Assembly: GCF_901709675.1 (NCBI RefSeq)
Contig: NC_051098.1
Location: 7,505,000 to 7,568,999, forward strand
Direction: 5' to 3'
DNA length: 64,000 nt
Source of the DNA: Syngnathus acus
Lineage: Eukaryota > Chordata > Actinopteri > Syngnathiformes > Syngnathidae
Part shown: in pieces, positions 1-13,404 of the stretch
How the letters are laid out: every line of letters starts with the position of its first letter
Numbering within the stretch: position 1 is the first letter of the stretch
Notes under the pieces: generated by a model
Databases searched by the model: none
What the model saw: the letters and a program-made list of their open reading frames with translations, nothing else
Told to the model about the DNA's origin: nothing
Program-made: the position numbers and the translations under genes

Positions 1-260
<260 letters not shown>

Positions 261-2375
261 TCACACAAACCCACAAAAAGGATACAAATAAAACATTTAT
301 ATATGATAAACCATCTGATTTGACATTTTGGTCTAATTATTTACAGTAACAAAAGTATTAGTTGAAAAAAGAGTCGAATACAGCAGACTGTGGGCTGAAA
401 TGAAAAACTTTGCCCTCATTTAATGTTGAATTCATTTTCTAATAATTCTTTTTTTGCAGTGTCTTCATGGTGTAACCCAGGTAAACTTTTCATGTTTTCC
501 GAGCAAGTTCTCATGGACTGTGATTGATGAAGTCTTTCTTAATTCAGGACTCCATGGAAAAGATGTATTGCAATGTCTCCTCCCATTGTATTGTCTATCC
601 AAGGACATGCAAGGACTGAATGAAGGGCATAAAACTTTTTTGATTTATGGCTTGTTTGACTTCTTCGCCAAGAAAAAGCATACTGGGCTGCAATGGTGCA
701 GCATCTCATGGTGTAATCGGAATATCACAGAGTCAAGGAGAAATACTGTGTTGCATATCCCTGGAGAGATAAACAAACTGCTGTGTTTTACCATGTCTTT
801 TACCGACAAACAAAAAATGTGAACCTGTCTGCAGTTTCCTTGAATGTCATGTTTTTTAAATCATTAAATGAAGATGTCAAAGTTTTAGAGATCTTGCCTG
901 AGCTGTTCAGCCCAGCTGGACAGTCTGACATTTGCTATGTGGGCTGTTGACACCAGGTGACCACACTCATTGAGATGTCACACTTGACTCAATTCCTCCC
1001 GCCTCGTTTGTTTTCCACTGATTAACTATGTTTTACGTAGTCGCATTGTGACAAGTTTAATCTGTGCTCGGTCTGGCTGCAGCATAATTCAGTTCCTGAG
1101 AGGCTGGAAAAATGACTCAACAACTATTTTGGTAAATCTCGCCTGCTCGCTTCGTGCCAAGCAGAAGTTTTACATTTCAAAAGAACCTCAAGTGACACCA
1201 TCTCCCGCTCCATGCTGGAGAAAGCAGAGCAGATTTTCCAATAGAAAACAAGACAAGGACATCATCAAACATTTAGCGAGTCTCGAGTGATGTTTCAGGT
1301 TAAAGACGTGTGTTTTGAGGGGTGGTGCATGAGGCTTCTTGTTGATTAGTGAGAACAACTCGCTTCACTTGCCAACCACCTCCAAACTCTCCGCCAGCTC
1401 TACACTGATACATAATTGCAGTTTATTACCTGTCTCTTATTAAAATGTATTAACATTTTAATGAGTTGTTACCAGATGGAACCTTGGCATGCGACTAGAA
1501 GACTGCAAAACGAACATTGCCATTGACTTGAGAAATCCGTAGAACGAGCTTGTCTTTTTTTCCAATGATTTGCCTCTAAGGACCTGCAGCCTATAAACAT
1601 AGAGCAAGATCAATTTCTTGCAGGCAGCAAATGGCTTAGGGTCTGAGCAAAATAAAGGATCTATTCTATGGATTGGTCTTGCAAATGAGGGGCATAATTA
1701 ATGTTATCTCCCTGAGTCAGTTCAAAAGTGCGTCGACGTTGAAAAAACAAAACTCAAAACACTTTATCATGGCAGTGGGCGGCACTACACCACATCAATG
1801 TTCGCAGCAGGGGAGGTCATCAAAGTTTGGGCAGCAATTTGTCATGAACACAGGAGTGTACATTGCAATCTGATTACCTAACCTCTGCGTGGGTGTCAAA
1901 AGGCCAGCACTTATATTTCCCATAGAAAACAAGCTCTATCTTCGAAGCGAAAAAGTGTTTTTGAGTTCGATTTTGTTCTTGTGAAATAAGAGGGAATAAA
2001 GCAGGCACGGAAGAACAAAGCTGTCTGGTACATGGTGATGGTGGCCACGGAGGAGGAACGGAAGAATCCTTTGTAACAGGATGCTGCCAGCATAGAGCTA
2101 AAATAGTAAGAATGAGCTCTATTAAGTGATGAATCACAATAAACATTCAGTTCAATTTTTGCAAATTTAGTATTCTTTCAATCACAAACTGCTTTGCATT
2201 TTCACAGTAGGCTGAATGTATATAATACATGTAACCATGGTGTTCACTGACATTTCAGCTCTTCAAGCAAATTATGAGCATTTTATATAATTGTGTGGTT
2301 CTTGAAATGGTGCCTAATGTTTATTCATGCCATATAATCTCACTTTTTCAATTGAACCTGGAGTAGGGTGACGTA

Positions 2376-2640
2376 CATACATACATCTATTATTTTTCTA
2401 TACCACTGGTTGCTGACGTACGTCTATCTATTATTTTTCTATACCACTGGTTGCTGATCAATCATTAATTTTCACATTCACCCGTATGGATCATTTAGAA
2501 TCCTCAAGTCACCTAACTTGTATGTATTTGCAATGAGGGAGTGCTGAGAAAATGCGAACAAGAAAACATGGTAATGCCACACAACGTCCTGAACCAAGAC
2601 TTGAACCTAGAACATCTCGACTATAATCATTTGTGTGCCT
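2376..2640 (+). repeat. teleost interspersed repeat, 'catccatcc...tttctatacc' family
   Basis: It starts with ctattatttttctatacca, which is duplicated in tandem (2386-2416 and 2427-2457, period 41). It continues with degenerate matches to the rest of a familiar fish repeat: cacattcacccgtatgg, atttagaatcctcaa, and a tail related to 'gggatttgaacc' (gacttgaacctagaac). The class of this family is uncertain to me. Confidence 0.6.
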
Positions 2641-2901
2641 GACAGACATTCAACACGGATTTTTAAGCACAGAAACAGAAATGATTGACCAATATGCTTA
2701 CAGTTGTCTGACCAAACAATATAACTAAACATAAAATTAAGCGAGCATAGGTGGTGCGTAACATGTCCCAGAAACTCTCAATAGGTAGTACTATATAGCT
2801 GTGGCATGTTGGGTAAAGTTTTATTTCATTTGTTGAGCTTCAGGGGATATCTACTGGAAATTGCTATTTATGGAAAACTGTATTGCATACAAAGACAATT
2901 A

Positions 2902-3071
2902 CCGTAATTTTCGGACTATAAGTCGCGGTTTTTTTTCATAGTTTGGGTGGGGGGGCGACTTATACTCAGGAGCGATTTATATACATATATATGGTTTTTT
3001 TTCACTTTTTTGGGCATTTTATGGCTGGTGCGACTTATACTCCGGTGCGACTTATAGTCCGAAAATTACGG
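2902..3071. mobile_element. TA-flanked palindromic MITE-like element (170 bp)
   Basis: Near-perfect terminal inverted repeats: ccgtaattttcggactataa at the left and its reverse complement at the right, with internal repeats of gcgacttata. TA is duplicated on both sides (2900-2901 and 3072-3073), as expected for Tc1/mariner/pogo-type transposition. No coding capacity. It shares the gcgacttatactc arrays with the longer relic at 23713-24229, so it is probably a non-autonomous derivative of that family. Confidence 0.85.
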
Positions 3072-4175
3072 TATATAATAAAAATAATTATAGAGAATAT
3101 TTTCGCTAGACTTGTGTGCAGGAGAAAATCTGTTAAAATTCCATAAAACCAAGTGGTTTTCTTTTTCTTTTGCTGCTCTCCTTTTTCCAACCACAGTTGA
3201 GTTCATGAACCAATTGTATTATTTGACTCTTCTAGATGGCAGTCATCATTTAATATCAGGCTGAATCCACACCAACTTGCCATTTTATAAACCCCTTTTG
3301 TTTCAACCGGAAAATGCCATCTAGAGGAGCAAATTTGAAGCTTCACTATCCCATCATTAGCTGAAAGTTTCAGCTCTATTTTGAAAAATGACTGTGATCT
3401 AATGGAATAAATACTCAACAATTGGCTCATGAAGCATTTTGAAGCTTCATTTTCCAATCACTATTATAGTTGCACTTCACACAATCTTGTCAGAGCAGCA
3501 GTGCATACTGCTCCTGCCACACGCAGTGAGTGTATCATTCTTCTTGGTCAAATATAAAATACACCTTAAATGCACTTTTCACCTTCATTAACTTGCTATT
3601 TTCTTTCATGTGTGGGATTAAATAAGTTTAAAGAAGGTTGAAAAGCTCATTAAAAGTCTGTCAAGCAAGAAAAATGGCACGAAATAAAAGATTTATATTG
3701 GCCTGATGCTCTGTGGCGTGGGATTTTGAAGACCTCCTGTTGACTTGCTGTGATTACACGATCTCCCCTTAGGTTGTTCTTTCAATCATTTTATACACTT
3801 AGTATTTACACAAACACACTTGGAGTTGAGAGGAAAACGTATCACATTAACACCTATTGATATAATATGAATATATGGCATCTATGTAAAGAAGATCTTT
3901 TCAGTCTTCTGTAAAATGGCTGTAAATGAGCTGCACAGACACTACAGATACTATAAGATTATCTGAAATTATTAAGCGTATAGTATTTAAGTTTAATAAA
4001 CCTTTCAATTTCTGCTCTTGAACCCCCCCCCCCCCCCCAAACAATTTGATACACATGTCACTTGTCTATTTAAATTACAAAAAAAAGTCTCAGACATGTA
4101 TGATAATTAGTTTTCGCTTTCGTGGACAACTACGTAATTTGGATAATACATACAGCGGAGAAGCTCTCTCTAAGT

Positions 4176-4416
4176 CAAACTCAAGGCCCGGGGGCCAGAT
4201 ACGGCCCGCCATATCATTTTATGTGGCCCGCGAAGACAAATTGTGCATCAAATTCGTCTGATTTGAAAACGAGTTATTGGTTTGTTTGTTTTGTAGCTTT
4301 TACTGTACATAATATGAGGTGCTCATACATTTATTTGGGTTGACAGTCATAATGGCCCTCCGAAAGAAGCTATGACTACAATGCGGCCCGCGATAAAAAT
4401 GAGTTTGACACCCCTG
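4176..4416. mobile_element. hAT-like non-autonomous element, copy 1
   Basis: The body has ggcccgggggccagatacgg and atgtggcccgcgaagac, and the right end atgagtttgacacccctg. It is flanked by an exact 8-bp direct repeat ctctaagt (4168-4175 and 4417-4424), the target-site length of hAT elements. The left terminal bases present in copy 2 (caggtgt) are missing here. It is about 90 bp shorter internally than the copy at 29216. Confidence 0.8.
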
Positions 4417-6477
4417 CTCTAAGTATTTGGACAATTTTAAGATAGAAAAAAGTTAAACAATGAATCAATTATCAAATAATTGTCAAATGATTTGATAATC
4501 GATGAGTTGACAAACATGGATGGATGTGTCCAGCCTTCTACCATGTAACCTCATTTGAGGTGCCGATGAACAAATTCACTGTGAGTGTATGAGAAGAGTA
4601 AGCAATATGTATCCATTAGTGACTTCAACATAAACTGCCTCCCCTGCTCACTGTTTGATTCTAATTAAATTAAAGTCTTCCCCAGGGAAAATCAGCAATC
4701 CTTGTGTCGATGCGTTGTGCCACAGTGGGAGTCGGCAACACAAACGCGCCACAGAGGAGTGAGACAGACGGAATGACACATGCAATTTAAATGAAGTCGT
4801 TAAAGGGCTTGGAGGATCACTGCGGGGAAAACAAACAATAAAGAAATTTGAACGTTCAGCTGAGACTTGAGCGTTACACCATTGACTCTGGTTGTCGCAG
4901 TGGTATCATAGTCTGTATTATGTCAGCGGAACTTTGTGAAATTGGAATAGATTTTTGCACATCGAAAAACAAGGTAAGATTTTTTTTTTTCGTTTCCTTT
5001 TTCTGTTTTCTCCACGACAGAGCTGCTATTTTTTGTGTTAACTGTGTTTGCTTATTTCATAACTCGTCTTGAGATGTGATATGAAGTAATTTTTAAATAA
5101 TGACTGCACTTCAACTTCAATACATATCTCAATGTGAATAAAAAGATTCATTTTTTACCATTCTTTGGCAGGAATCTTAAGTGCCTTTCTAGTTATTGAA
5201 GATACTCGGGTTATGGGCTGCTTGGAGAAGCTTGCCCTAATCCACAGTAGCAAAACTGTCACATGTAAACACAAGCACGGTGTTTACGCTTTTACATGTT
5301 GTACAATCAAATTGGCCTCCAGCGCAAACTAAAAATGACTTGAAATGCCTCATGTGGTTTGGGAAATGAATGTCAATTATTCAGGAGGGCCAAAATTAAT
5401 GTGAGAGGTTTTTGAATGTCAAATACTAAATCAGGTAAGACGGGGGTAAACACAGCAGATTTTAGGAATAATAATAAAAAAGGCATTCAAATCTCACTCG
5501 AGCACACTTTGTAAAGACAACATAAAAATAATCTGCTGCTTGTGTTCTTCCCGAGGACATTTGGAGTTGCACTCCATTGTAATCCTAATTAAAACTATCC
5601 ATCTGCTTTCTCCTTCTCATCATGTATTCTGTTTACTTATTGAGGCTATACAGCGGAAGGCCGCTGGTAGATTTCATTAAGTCAAAACAATGGAATTAGT
5701 CATGACTTTGTCAGACGCCTCATCTTGCCTTCACTTCCAACCATATTGATGGCGGTTCAATGAAAGTCCCGGTTTTCATCTGGTGCTACAGGGGGGGATT
5801 CTGTCAGCCCATTCCTTCTGATATGCAAAGCTAACATCTGAGTTTTGAAAAGGAAAATCCCCATACATTCCATTTTCTTCTTGATGTATTTTCATCCCCA
5901 AATCAGCACATACTTGCTTACAGGCAAACACTTTTGTTGGCTTTCAAAATGTATGATACATTGTCAGCATTAAGTACACATTCTTTTGGAAGACTCTGAA
6001 AAAAACAACCATGTCATTTCAGCAGCATAATTTCCGAGCAGATTTACCATTATCCTAGGCTGTTTTTGCGTGGACCACCTGACAAATAAGGGACACCGAA
6101 GAGTCCATGCCCTGTTCCCAGAATACCAAGCAGCACTAATGAAGTCATTTGTTTGATGGTTGCCAGGTCTCCCACCAAGGCCAATAATTATTAGTCTGTC
6201 AGTGCCTCAGCAAAAGCCGTGTCCATGTGTCTCTTGCGGATTGTCTTGGAAATTGTCTCCATTTATGCCCTGACCATTTATCCCCACCAGACTACATAAA
6301 CCAAAAGTTGAGATGCTCTCACAATCTGACAAACTTTCAATATTTCTATAAGATCTCTATTATTAGAGCACAAGGCGATTCAACAATTAGTTTTAGAATG
6401 TGTTATGAACCCTGAGATTGACATGCATGTTTTTTTTCTCGTAAATTACATGTGTCCAAATACTGTATACATCTTAC

Positions 6478-6604
6478 CGTTTACAGTGAGAGCAACTTCC
6501 TTCTCCCCTACGCCAACTCTTGGGACAACAGCACGACAAAGATATTTCCCAGCATCCTCCTGCCGCACTGATTTCAGTCTTAGAAGGTTTTCATTGCTAA
6601 GGGT
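6478..6604 (-). CDS. kirrel3: kirrel3-like exon: Ig4, second half
   Basis: The donor is GTAAGATG. The exon encodes [19 protein letters not shown], the strand-F cysteine in [16 protein letters not shown], and EVALTVN plus the first base of a Gly codon. Two AGs could act as acceptor: TCACAG (exon start 6604, length-matched to KIRREL3) and TTAG six bases upstream (start 6610, adding Ser-Gln in frame). I chose 6604 because it preserves family length. The pyrimidine tract is weak. Length 127 bases. Confidence 0.95.
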
Positions 6605-7539
6605 CTGTGACTAATATGAGAAAAAAATATAAATAAAAAGCGACGTCAATACACAATACGCTTCCAAATATGAAATAGTAATAAAGGAAAATTACAAAGG
6701 GGGGGGGGGGATGCATTGCAGCATGTGGACTATTGGCTACTATAAAGGGCACCTCTTCTCAATTATTAAAATCCAATTTAGGTTCTAAGCTCAGTGAAAT
6801 AAAGGGGTTCTTGCTGGCCTTCCATGATGAGAAAGAGAGATGGAATGAGTTGGAATGTGGGGATCAAACCTATAAATAACATGTTATTGGAGGTCACCAA
6901 AGAGTTTGGACTAATGACCTCCAAGTTTCTTTACAAAACAATGATGATGTCAAAGGCAACAAAACATATTTACTCCCTACACAACTACGCCTCGTATACC
7001 CCTGAGGTTGCTGACCCTGCATGTTTTTTTCTTTAGCTTTTATCAACACTTATTGAAAAGGAGGACGAGCCTCAGAGGGGACATACTGTGATATGGAAAA
7101 TGAACTCTGAAACAAAATATGCATTTTGCTATCTGCCTGTTGCCAAAAAATGTGTGTTATTGAGCTATTTCTTTTCTTAATTTCCGTAGTAACTGACATG
7201 ATTATCATTTTCAAAAAACACCCTAACGCCACAATCTGAAATATTATAAACACTAAGCCAAAAGGTAAGCTGCATTTTGATTTGGGGTGAATAAATATAG
7301 GCAATATATTCTTAGTAAAAAATAGTCAGTATGTGATTTCCTCAAAATGTCCACAATATTGTATTCTAAGTGGGTGCTTGCTTTTTCCCCTACACTCTGG
7401 GCTCAAGTTAAGAAATCGTATTGAATATTTTACTTCCAATATTGCCCATGTGGTGAAAACAGTACATATTGAAATGAAACAGACATTTGCAAGCATTCTG
7501 GATCAGATTGTGTTTGAGTTTGAGAACAACAACACTTAC
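6605..7539 (-). other. kirrel3-like intron within Ig4
   Basis: 935 bases of AT-rich intron between the two Ig4 exons. It has a G run near 6701. No repeat family recognised. Confidence 0.9.
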
Positions 7540-7667
7540 CACTGCAGCACCTCTCTTGTACCACACTATGGTAAGCGAGGGATTTCCTGTCCAGGCACAA
7601 TTGAATACAGCATCAGATCCGAGGTCCACCTGCAAGGACTGAGGCTCTGCTGCCATGCGAGGCCCGA
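7540..7667 (-). CDS. kirrel3: kirrel3-like exon: Ig4, first half
   Basis: The acceptor is TTTTTCTCAACAG and the donor GTAAGTGT. It encodes (F)[18 protein letters not shown], the strand-B cysteine in [12 protein letters not shown], the core tryptophan in LTIVWYKRG, and ends AAV on a complete codon. Length 128 bases. The 83-base intron before it is short but carries normal splice sites, a size common for small teleost introns. Confidence 0.97.
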
Positions 7668-7750
7668 CTGTTGAGAAAAATACCACAAACTTTATGATCA
7701 GGCAAGTAAGAAAAAACCCCAGAAAGGCACGTTTTCAAGGTAACACTCAC

Positions 7751-7899
7751 AGTAGACATCGACATTACGGCTAACGTTGGTGCTGCCAAGTTGGTTTGTA
7801 ACTGCACAGGAAACTGGCTCTGTGTAGAAGGAGTGGTCCACAATCACCTCATACGTGTCGCCGGAGACCTCCTTTATTATACTTCCTCCTTTGGCCCAC
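7751..7899 (-). CDS. kirrel3: kirrel3-like exon: Ig3, second half
   Basis: The acceptor is CATTTTACTAG and the donor GTGAGTGT. It completes the Arg codon, then encodes the core-tryptophan motif [17 protein letters not shown], the strand-F stretch [19 protein letters not shown] and RNVDVY, and ends on the first base of a Phe codon. The sequon NVS lies near the domain end. Length 149 bases. Only 83 bases separate it from the first Ig4 exon. Confidence 0.97.
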
Positions 7900-10800
7900 C
7901 TAGTAAAATGATTTGAAAGGACGGTGAGGAATGGCAAATGGAGTAAAGAAAAGTGGGGAAAAAAAGCATTTCAACTGTTTTTATTCACCTCTCTTCAGGT
8001 GGATATTTCTCTTTCTTTGTGTGAATAGGAGAATGTTTTACTATGCTGGCCATGCTACAACAAGGTCCCTGGCAGCTAGGAGCCATTGGACCATTTTCGA
8101 TACAAGCCAGGAAGAAAAAAAACCCTCATAGTGAAGAATTCACAGTGCCACCCCCTAAGAAGATTTACAACTCTTATTACTGTATGTGTAGGAAAAAGGA
8201 ATATGTTCCACAAAGTTGCAGTTGCACCTGAAATGTTGCTCCCGTTTTGACTACTTTCCTACTTTAGGTCAGTCAGACATTTTTAGCCCAATGTGTCAGG
8301 AATTTATCTGATTTTTCATAACAATATGAACAGTACAGTTCAGATATTTTCCAATCCAACCCAGGACTCTGTCGCATGTTTGGATATGTATCCGATATGA
8401 CTGTCGTAGGATGACCTATAGGTCATCAAAAAGCAAAACGAAACAAAACACAATGTCTTAACTATACAGACAGGCATAAAAAGCAATGACATTTGTTTTG
8501 TAATATACGTAAATGACAAGGTCAGATATAAAAAAAAAAAAAAAAAAATCTGAACAGGCTGTCTTGCCCTTCAGTGTGACTGTAGCCATGGAAGCATCTT
8601 AGACATTAGTGCAGTAGTCAAAGAGCCAAAAACCAACCCCAGATGTCGCAAAGTCACCTGTGTGGAATGTTAATGTAAAGAGCTTCACTCTAATTTCAAT
8701 TACAAAGATACTAGTTTGATAGATGCAATCAATAACAATGGCATCAGTGTCGTGTATCTGTAGCACGGCATGTATTTCTGCCAATATTGAGAGGCAGAAG
8801 CGTCCCAGCAGAGGGAACTCTTTTGTTCTCCATAACTAAAGTGGGGCCAGGCTTGATTGAAACGCTATCATATCAATGAGACAAAAAGATGACCTCATTC
8901 AATCACTAACTAAATTTCAGCAGGATATTAATTGAGCATCAAAGGATTTTCTTTTTGGGGCAATGTATCTAATCAGTCATGTTCTGGTTACTCAGTCACA
9001 CTGGTCGGTTTTGTCCAATCTTGCCAAAATATATCGGCCACTGCATGTACTGTACAGCATAAGGGAGTACATGGTTTTGGGATATCAATGTTTTGCAAGT
9101 ATAGATATGATGTTTCTCCAAGGTTTAATAGAAATGTGTCTGCAAAGAAATGTGTCAATGGAAGAGAGACACTGAATCATTGAAGAAGAAAAAAAGTCAG
9201 TGATAATCACTAGAGATGATTTAATTTGCATTCCTAAATGAGTATCATCTCAAGCCGTTTTAATGACAACGATGATAAAGATGATGCCAATGATATAATT
9301 ACATTCGGGACAATAGTGACAGTGCTAAGGATGATCGTGGAGATGATGGAGTAATTGGTGATGACAGCAGTGTTATCAATCTTGGTGCAAATTACTCTGA
9401 GCAGGAAGTTGGAAATCATTGTGGAAACAGTAATTCAGTGAGTCCTATTTGGTATGTGCTGTGGAATTTTCAACTGTCTTGAAATCTACAGTACGCAAGG
9501 TGTTTCTTAACTTGGTGAAATTCACAATAATTGCAGCATCTTCAGTATTTTTCTCAATGCTTTGACAGCTCTAAGGGGAAACTGTTAATAGATAATGACA
9601 TTATTTTTAGGGTTACAGATAGGACCTAGAAGTAAAGTGTGCTATGTGGGGTAAAAAGTAGGACACATATTAAATATTATTTCATCAGTGGTCAGGTTTA
9701 GTTCACTCTGAAATGAAATTGTAATTTTAGAAGGGCATCTATGTGATTTCCAAAGTTATATTATGCAAAAACATTTGCATACAAATCTAAATTAAGTAGC
9801 ACATCATTATGCGTTAGTATTACCAAATTATACTGTAGTCCACCAATACAAAAATGAAACATTTGTCAATGGCAAAAAAAAAACCAAAACATGCTGCTTT
9901 ATTTGCAACAAGTGAAGGTTTGACACCAATATGGTCAGTCCAAATCAATTTAGAAGAACAACGCATCATGATTTGAAACATCTAAATAATCCAAAGAGGG
10001 GCATGCAAATAATGAGCTTTGTTGACGCTCTGGTGCATAGTTCTATGCAGCAGACATGGGACCTAATTTCTTTGTTTGCCACTCTTTGCAATCTCTAGTG
10101 GCTTCTTGTTTATTTCTGGAGAAAATCTGGATTCTTCATCAAAGGTTGAAAATTGGATTGCATCCCTGCTGGCTCTACTTACTATACGATTACAATAAAC
10201 ACATTCCCAATATGCCTTTCTCCAGTCATGTGTCTTTTGGATGGTCAAGTCACATGGTTTCGGCTTTCATTACTTGAATAAACCCACATCAACCACTAAT
10301 TTGCAATTGTCAAGTAGCTAATGATCGAGCCTAGCTATAACCAAAGGGCTCCATGTTCCCTTCTTAATTTCTTTCTTTCGGTTTTCATTCTTTCGTTCTC
10401 TTTCTTGTTTTCTTTATTTGTTTTAGTTTTATTTATTTATTCTAGTTTTATTTCTTTATTGCCTTAGCAAATGCAGTTGACTAATGTCGTGCATCCAAAG
10501 AGTTCATGACATTAGTTGTTTCTTAAGTCTCAATGCTTCAAGTTAGATTAATGGGTGATCCCAAGTGGTGTTAGTCATCAGAAACCTCTATGACTTTTGC
10601 CCACTGTGGGAAATATCTCGGACCCTTGTTCCAAGTCTCTGGTAAATGGAGGGTTGCAAAGTGATGCAGTGCACACTGGGAATGGATGGCTCTCCCAGGG
10701 ATGGCAAAGGGGTCGTTCATCTAAGAGCTATCCTGTCCTTGTGCATTATCTGATCTGGGATAGACAGTGTGTTTTAGCACTGAATAATAGCCCCACACTG

Positions 10801-13298
10801 CTTGATCAGCTTCCTGCCCTCCTCGAGTGATACTGCTCTCCAGAGGGTGAATTTGTTGGGGGTTCTCACGAGTCAAAGGCTTTCAGGCATGCATTATGGA
10901 CCCCCAAAATCCCCACTCTGCCATCCACCTCCAAATGCCAATAGTGCATAGAATGGTGAAGTGCTTATATTAACTGCAGATACATCTGAAGCAGAAGACT
11001 TTTGAAAGAGGAGTTTTAGCAGTGAGTGAGAGTGTGGCTCTAACCTTGAAGTATCAAAAGTCATTAGACTGTCTGGATATTATTGAATGCTCTTGCGTCA
11101 GTCACAAAAAGCCAGACACTGCAGCAAGATCGAAGGTGAAAGAGGTGGCTACGCCAACTAAAAGAAACCACCCTAAGTGCAGGTTGTTGATAATTGAAAT
11201 AATAAACATAGTGAAGACTATGAAAGGGTCGAATAAGTCCATGTACAAAACGGAAGCTGAATTTTGAATGTGTGACGTGGTGACTCATGGTGACATTTTC
11301 TTTGTAAACGAGTGACTTGCCTTAATTTGACCCGATGGTGGTGCTGCTACAGGAAGATGCTGCATAGTATGACCATCTAAACCAACAGGGTTCACCCTCC
11401 TAAGGTTATTAATGTCATCAGTACAAAGTTTGTATGACAAGATATACTACCGTATTTTCCGGACTATAAGGCGCACCGGACTATAAGGCGCACCTTCAAT
11501 GAATGGCCCATTTTAAAACTTTGTCCTTATATAAGGCGCACCGGACTATAAGGCGCACCATTAATGCATCATGTCAGATTTTTAATCCAAATCAAATCAT
11601 TCTCCATTTTAACTTTTTTATTTCAACTTCAGACGTAACAAATTACTTTATAATCACAAAATAATAATCCATAGTCTTTTTGATTCATGATTCATAGTCT
11701 TCAGCGGGCCACTTATGATTGATTTCATGACACAATGCTTTGGGCCAGTTTCAATTTAGGAATTTGGTCCATATATAAGGCGCACCGGACTATAAGACGC
11801 ACTGTCGGCTTTTGAGAAAATTTTAGGTTTTTAGGTGCGCCTTATAGTCCGGAAAATACGGTAATTCTAAATTTAGAGCTTGGAATGATGGTCACGCTAG
11901 GTAAGTCACTCATGGGTATTATTATGTAAATCAGTTTGCTCTGAAGGTTTGTTGTCTGTTTATGGTAAAGACAGATAAATCAAGAGCATAAGGCCTCCAG
12001 CCATGCATACTGCTGGTCCAGAGTCATTGAAAGAAAAAAAAAAAACACCTGCCGGTGTATCTTAGTTCTTTATATCCGGGGGAGAATTGTGCTTCAAGCA
12101 TTGATCCAGTCACATAACAATTGAGGTGAAATCTCTTTGCAGGTGCAATAGACACCCTGTCTCTGCTGTGCACCCACACTATCAAATACAAACCTTGTTT
12201 TCAACAATATCACTGAAACCCGACCCGCCACCCACCCCCACCACACTCTTTTTCAAAAGGCCAGAACCCATCAAAAAAGGCAACGTCTCTGTTTTGCCAC
12301 CTGTGAGTGTGTTGTACATCCATTTTATTTCTCAGTAGCATTACACGACTCATGGCCAGCCAAATCCTTTTGCTATCGATTTCATTCCATTTATTTTTCA
12401 CCATGTTTTTAAACAAAACTCCCACACAGTTAAAAAAAAAAAAAAAAAAAAAAGAAAAACTCTGGATAAATAAGATTGGCAGTGCTCTTTCCGAGCCCCC
12501 TCAAAAGAATGTATGAGTGCAATTAATATCCATTTTGTTGTATAACTGAGAACATGCATATTATCCACACGTTTAGAAATAAAGTGATGGACAACATCTG
12601 AAACTCTTAGAAACTGAAACTAATATGAGTGCTAGCTAGAATAAAAATGAGAATCTATAGATAAACAATAGTGCCATTACACAGCACTGTATGCGATGCA
12701 AGAACATGTCCAAGGGGCAAACCTGTCATCATACAGTACACTTTAAAAAAATATTTAAAAAACAAACCAAATAGCTGTAACATTGAAATCTTGACCACGA
12801 AGCAAAAAGTTCCAAGTTTGACATGACGAGACCACAGTTCATGAGTTTGTGATATCTCTATGTTTATTTTTATAGTTCAGCAGCTACCTCAAGCGATCCA
12901 ATACAAGGTGGATTCAAATCTGTGCAAATATAATAATGCTTGCTTTGAACTGACAATGTCATGAAGACATTCATTTATTTCACCGGAGCAAAATGACTAC
13001 ACAAAAAAAATGAACCCCACTGAGTTTGATAAACAAACAATAATAAATGAACACCTCTTAGTGGGTCTTACCATGATTGTAAAGGTGCATACTGAGATAG
13101 AACTGCTGTGTTAAATCTTATCATCTTAACTAATTAACTGTCAGCTAAATATAACTTACATATTGGAAATTAAATTAGTGAGTAGACCTGCAATCGGGGA
13201 TTTGGCTTCACTGCATATCTTGACCTTTAGCTCCTAAAATACTACATATTACAGATTCTAGCCATTGTATGGCCATTCCGTGGGGAAATTGATCTCAC
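7900..13298 (-). other. kirrel3-like intron within Ig3
   Basis: 5399 bases. It contains an A run near 8530, degenerate GATGA-rich sequence at 9235-9390, a pyrimidine-rich TTTC/TTTA tract at 10360-10460, a 412-bp TA-flanked palindromic element (11450-11861) and an A run near 12430. A relatively GC-richer unique stretch at about 10590-10940 has no identifiable function. Confidence 0.85.
11450..11861. mobile_element. TA-flanked palindromic MITE-like element (412 bp)
   Basis: The termini are ccgtattttccggactataa and the reverse complement. Internal repeats of ggactataaggcgcacc lie near both ends, and there is an AT-rich non-coding core. TA duplications at 11448-11449 and 11862-11863. This is a widespread fish repeat related at its ends to the elements at 2902 and 45356. 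No transposase frame. Confidence 0.85.
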
Positions 13299-13404
13299 CT
13301 GTAAAGCGTAACAGGAGGGTTGGCCTTTGCAGAGCAGTGAAATCTCACAAGGTTTCCCTCAAGAACTGGCTGAGGCTCCACTGAGAGATTGACAAGAGGC
13401 AGAT
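13299..13404 (-). CDS. kirrel3: kirrel3-like exon: Ig3, first half
   Basis: The acceptor is TGCTCTCCTTTAG and the donor GTGAGATC. It encodes (H)[16 protein letters not shown], then the strand-B cysteine in [15 protein letters not shown], and ends on the first two bases of an Arg codon. NLS is a glycosylation sequon conserved in KIRREL3. It is only 106 bases, the second shortest of the nine. It falls between the longest intron (9055 bases, upstream) and a 5399-base intron (downstream). Mammalian KIRREL3 has Pro where Leu follows His here. Confidence 0.96.

Noticed and set aside
454-822. 122-codon plus-strand ORF
   Set aside because: It lies in the intron antisense to the gene, has no domain or splice context, and has ordinary AT-rich composition.
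3200-3470. Sequence with repeated gaagcttca and ccatctagagg motifs
   Set aside because: It may be an old repeat, but no ends, duplication or second copy in the window could be established.
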